This document shows, piece after piece, positions 60,962-64,000 of a DNA stretch of 64,000 nt (within the stretch, counting starts at the first letter, position 1; every line of letters begins with the position of its first letter). Below the pieces are notes generated by a model. That model saw nothing but the letters and a program-made list of their open reading frames with translations, was not told the DNA's origin and ran no database searches. Location of the stretch: assembly GCF_030227115.1 (NCBI RefSeq), contig NZ_JASSUA010000005.1, forward strand, positions 62,001 to 126,000, written 5' to 3'. This DNA comes from Marinobacter sp. SS13-12 (GTDB lineage: Bacteria > Pseudomonadota > Gammaproteobacteria > Pseudomonadales > Oleiphilaceae). A program made the position numbers and the translations under genes.

Positions 60962-63459
60962 CCGCTCAGGAAAAGCACAGCCCTTTTTCGAAAATCTGGT
61001 CGTTGATTGTTGGCGATCACGGCGGAGTTACACATAAGGAGCTCGAAAAAGAGCTTTCTCGCGACAAATTCTCGGACTTTTTACCCTGGGTAAGTTTTGA
61101 TGATGAATTGGGGGCGTTCCGGACTCTGGACAATCGGTGTGGGTATTTATTTGAGATTTGCCCTCTGACGTTTCTCGGCGGCCGGGATCTCAAGCAGCTG
61201 GAAACCTTCCTTTCGGTCAACTTTCCGAAGCGCACCCAGATTCAGATCCTGCTCGCGCCAGACCATAACGTGAACGGCATTCTTGAAGCGTATTCGAGAA
61301 ATAAGCAGCGCAAAACGCCGTTGCTTCAAAAGTCCATCGAGGAGTACACACAATTTCTGAGGGCCGGTACCAAGGGGATGCGTTGTTATCACGGCATCCC
61401 GGTTCGAAACTGGCGCTCATTTGTGTGTATCAAAACCGTTAAACCGCTGTCCAGCGAAGTGCTATCAATCGCCGAAGAGACGCTGCAAGCCGCTCATCTG
61501 GCACCCCGACGAATGCAGCCGGAAGACCTCGTGGCCTGGGCGCGACAGTTTTTCAACGACCCACAGTCTGACCCCAACGGGAATTTCGATGATCGCTTGC
61601 CGATCCGAAAGCAGATCATCAGCTCTGACACCAAAATCGAGTTTTATGGGGGAGAACAGCCTTTCCGTCTTGGAAAGCGTTTTGGGCGAATTATCACGCC
61701 GAAAGTGAACGCCAAATCCATCGACACCTTTACGACGAATACGCTTACCGGCGGTGTGATGGGCGCGGCCGACGATCCCGACCAAATCACCACCCCGTTT
61801 ATTTTTAGCTTAAACATCGTCTTTGAAGACATCAAAACGAGTCTTCACCAAAAGGCCAGCGCCACCATGGCCCAAAAGGGCACCGGATCCTTCGCAAAGG
61901 CAATTCAGAAACGAACAGAAGAATTTTCCTGGGCCTTGGACAAACTCGAATCCGAGCGCTTTATGACCATCATTCCATCCCTGGTCATTCTGGGCGACAC
62001 GGCTGCCGAGTGCATCGATTCAGTGTCCCGAGCTCGCCGGCTGTGGGAGTCGAAAGACTTCGTAATGCAGGAAGAATCAGTGCTCGAAAAACCGATGCTG
62101 ATTGCCTCCTTGCCGTTTGGCTTATATGACATCGATAAGAACATCAGTCTCTTGGACCGCCACTTTTACGCACCCCTGAGCGCGGTCGCCCGCTTCATGC
62201 CAATTCAGGGAGATTTCAGGGGCTCCAGTGATCCTGCCCTGCTCTACGTGGGTCGCAAGGGGCAGTTAGTGGGAATGGATGTTTTCGACAAACGCGCACC
62301 CAACCATAACTTCCTGATCGCCGCTGGCTCCGGTGCGGGCAAGTCATACACCCTCAACGACCTGTGCAAAAACTACTATGCTTCCGGGTCTCTCGTTCGG
62401 GTGACGGACATCGGCTATTCGCTGCAAAAGCAGTGCGATATGGTCGGCGGTCGATTTATGGACTTTGGCAAAGAACGGATCACCATCAACCCCTTCAACT
62501 CCAATTCCAAAGATGAAGATGATCGCAACGCGGATCTCATGACAACCGCGAACATACTCGCGGAAATGGCGTACTCGGCGTCTCGTCAGCCTCTCCATGA
62601 AACCGAATGGACGCTGATCAAAGAGGCCGTTCGCTGGACCTCCGATCGAGGCGACATTGTAAATGGCATTGACGCGGTTCAGCATTACCTCAAGACCTAT
62701 CCCAAAAACGCCAAAGAACAGGGCGAGCCGCTGGCGAGTGCCGTTGCCAAGGCACACGAGCTGGCTTTCAACCTCCACGACTTCACCACAGCAGGCGTCT
62801 ACGGGCGCTTCTTCAACGGTGCCGGTGGCTTCGATATTTCCAATGACGGTTTTGTGGTCCTGGAGCTTGAAAAGCTCTCCGGACAGGCAGAATTGTTCAA
62901 TGTAGTGATCATGCAAGTGATGAACTCTGTCACTCAGGATCTCTACCTGTCAGACCGCTCAGAACAGCGCTTCGTCCTGTTCGAGGAAGCCTGGCGCTAC
63001 TTCTCCGATTCACGGGGCGAAGAGAACAATCGCCTTGGCAACCTGATCGAAGAGGGATACAGAAGGGCAAGAAAATATTCCGGGGCCTTCGGTATCGTGA
63101 CCCAGAGCCCGTTGGATCTGCGGAAATTCGGGCCGGTTGGGCAGGTCATCAAGAACAACGCGGCCTTTAAGTTCTATCTGGAGTGCGAAGACTACGCAAA
63201 AGCCGTTGATGAGGGGGTTCTGGACTATGAAGGGTTGGCCGTCGATCTTCTCACCTCAGTGAAGGCCAACAAGCCTAAATACTCTGAGATCTTCTTTGAT
63301 ACACCTTTTGGCCGCGGCATCGGCCGACTCTCTGTGGATCCATGGAACCACTGGATTGCGACGTCAGACGGCAAGGAAGTTGCGAAGTACAACGCGCTGA
63401 TAGCTCAGGGAATGACCCCGGCCCAAGCTGTCTCCAAGCTCTCGGGAGTGCCATTGTAA
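60958..63459 (+). CDS. traC: TraC, VirB4-type transfer ATPase
   Basis: 833 residues. N-terminal TraC domain, then the ATPase with Walker A A-A-G-S-G-A-G-K-S-Y-T near residue 455-465, Walker B in R-F-V-L-F-E-E-A-W near 675, and the TraG/VirB4 motif R-R-A-R-K-Y near 702. It powers pilus assembly and substrate transfer at the inner membrane. Confidence 0.93.
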   Translation: MTAQEKHSPFSKIWSLIVGDHGGVTHKELEKELSRDKFSDFLPWVSFDDELGAFRTLDNRCGYLFEICPLTFLGGRDLKQLETFLSVNFPKRTQIQILLAPDHNVNGILEAYSRNKQRKTPLLQKSIEEYTQFLRAGTKGMRCYHGIPVRNWRSFVCIKTVKPLSSEVLSIAEETLQAAHLAPRRMQPEDLVAWARQFFNDPQSDPNGNFDDRLPIRKQIISSDTKIEFYGGEQPFRLGKRFGRIITPKVNAKSIDTFTTNTLTGGVMGAADDPDQITTPFIFSLNIVFEDIKTSLHQKASATMAQKGTGSFAKAIQKRTEEFSWALDKLESERFMTIIPSLVILGDTAAECIDSVSRARRLWESKDFVMQEESVLEKPMLIASLPFGLYDIDKNISLLDRHFYAPLSAVARFMPIQGDFRGSSDPALLYVGRKGQLVGMDVFDKRAPNHNFLIAAGSGAGKSYTLNDLCKNYYASGSLVRVTDIGYSLQKQCDMVGGRFMDFGKERITINPFNSNSKDEDDRNADLMTTANILAEMAYSASRQPLHETEWTLIKEAVRWTSDRGDIVNGIDAVQHYLKTYPKNAKEQGEPLASAVAKAHELAFNLHDFTTAGVYGRFFNGAGGFDISNDGFVVLELEKLSGQAELFNVVIMQVMNSVTQDLYLSDRSEQRFVLFEEAWRYFSDSRGEENNRLGNLIEEGYRRARKYSGAFGIVTQSPLDLRKFGPVGQVIKNNAAFKFYLECEDYAKAVDEGVLDYEGLAVDLLTSVKANKPKYSEIFFDTPFGRGIGRLSVDPWNHWIATSDGKEVAKYNALIAQGMTPAQAVSKLSGVPL

Positions 63460-64000
63460 TGAAGCGCTGGCTCCTGGTTGGTTTGATCACGCTGGCGCCT
63501 TCGATCGCACCGGCCGATCCTGCATCCGTGACCACGGCCGAAGATACGGTCAACAACGCCCGGAGTAGCTACGGGAGCGCCGAATCGATCCAACAAAACT
63601 TCACAACGCCCCTGATGTCTGCCGACTCCATGAAAACCTTTGACGGCAGCAGCTTCACTTCTCAAATCGGTTGCTCCGGGTCCCAGAAGTTCCTAGAAAT
63701 TTTCGTTGCGCCTGCTACTGGAGGAGATATCGGCACACTTACCGTCTCCCAGGATGTCGATCTTGATGGCACTACCGACAACATTTTTGCGCCATCCGTC
63801 CCTATTTCCGGAGTCTGTGCCAACGGCGCGCTGTCCTGCGACCCGGGAACCTGGGATAACTGCAACGCCCTTGCCTGGAACGTAAACGGCTCGGGAGAAA
63901 TTGGCATGGTGCCAACGGCGCTTGAAAACCTGGGCGGGTGTTATTGCGTTAACGATAGCTGCGGCACCGGTCTGGTAATGAGTAATCTGGATAAAGTGCT
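63459..64000 (+). CDS. TraN-like cysteine-rich transfer protein, partial (runs off right edge)
   Basis: 180 codons in view, no stop before the window ends. Start overlaps the traC stop (TAATG). Signal peptide M-K-R-W-L-L-V-G-L to A-P-A-D. Cysteine-rich: I-G-C-S-G-S, G-V-C-A-N-G-A-L-S-C, D-N-C-N-A, G-G-C-Y-C-V-N-D-S-C. Probably TraN, the mating-pair stabilisation protein, or a related secreted transfer protein; the dsbC gene upstream would serve its folding. F order would place traW and traU before traN, so the identity is not certain. Confidence 0.6.
   Translation, partial: MKRWLLVGLITLAPSIAPADPASVTTAEDTVNNARSSYGSAESIQQNFTTPLMSADSMKTFDGSSFTSQIGCSGSQKFLEIFVAPATGGDIGTLTVSQDVDLDGTTDNIFAPSVPISGVCANGALSCDPGTWDNCNALAWNVNGSGEIGMVPTALENLGGCYCVNDSCGTGLVMSNLDKV

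Overview
The window reads as gamma-proteobacterial DNA, most like a marine Marinobacter- or Halomonas-type genome. That placement is my inference from the protein families (DcaP-type porin, HME-RND pumps, F-type transfer genes); no search was run. It looks like a metal-resistance cargo region joined to a conjugation module, interrupted by one large transposon.

Left region (1-24.8 kb): two complete HME-RND efflux operons on the minus strand. One is outer-membrane factor, adaptor and pump (7669-1962). The other is the same trio plus a PII-like regulator (16632-10615). Around them lie a FecA-like TonB receptor, three outer-membrane porins, a secreted FG-GAP-like protein, and two paralogous pairs of a small secreted protein with an orphan sensor kinase. 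Seven copies of a PmrA-box-like direct repeat with an 11-bp period sit upstream of these genes, always in the same orientation relative to the gene. This suggests one two-component regulon.

Transposon (25592-48738, 23,147 bp): a Tn3-family element of the Tn4651 type, with 38-bp inverted repeats differing at one position, a 990-residue transposase, and the TnpT/TnpS cointegrate-resolution pair facing each other across a 14+6+14 bp inverted repeat. It splits a saccharopine-dehydrogenase-like gene at codon 124; the halves lie at 48739-49111 and 24866-25591. Its cargo comprises a mer operon (merT, merP, merA, truncated merB) with a MerR-HMA fusion; an ECF sigma/anti-sigma pair with a cytochrome-propeller protein, a sulfite-oxidase-family enzyme and a cytochrome c; a CcdA-like protein and a P1B ATPase, each behind a MerR-type promoter; a periplasmic HMA protein; a fluoride riboswitch with crcB, DUF190 and MFS genes; two frameshifted YkvA genes; and the decayed remains of a second mer module, an ISL3 transposase and an MFS gene.

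Right region (48.7-55.5 kb): back-to-back CadR/PbrR-type promoters drive, leftward, an SRPBCC gene and the gene the transposon split, and rightward an operon of HMA-CDF transporter, LspA, CzcD-like CDF, arsenite/bile-acid-type transporter, DsbA-like, CtaG and SCO proteins.

Conjugation region (55.8-64 kb): a compact F-type (MPF-F) operon, with a possible DNA-binding protein, a small secreted protein, DsbC, then TraA, TraL, TraE, TraK, TraB, TraV, TraC and a TraN-like gene that runs off the right edge. No tRNA, rRNA, CRISPR array or replication origin was recognised.
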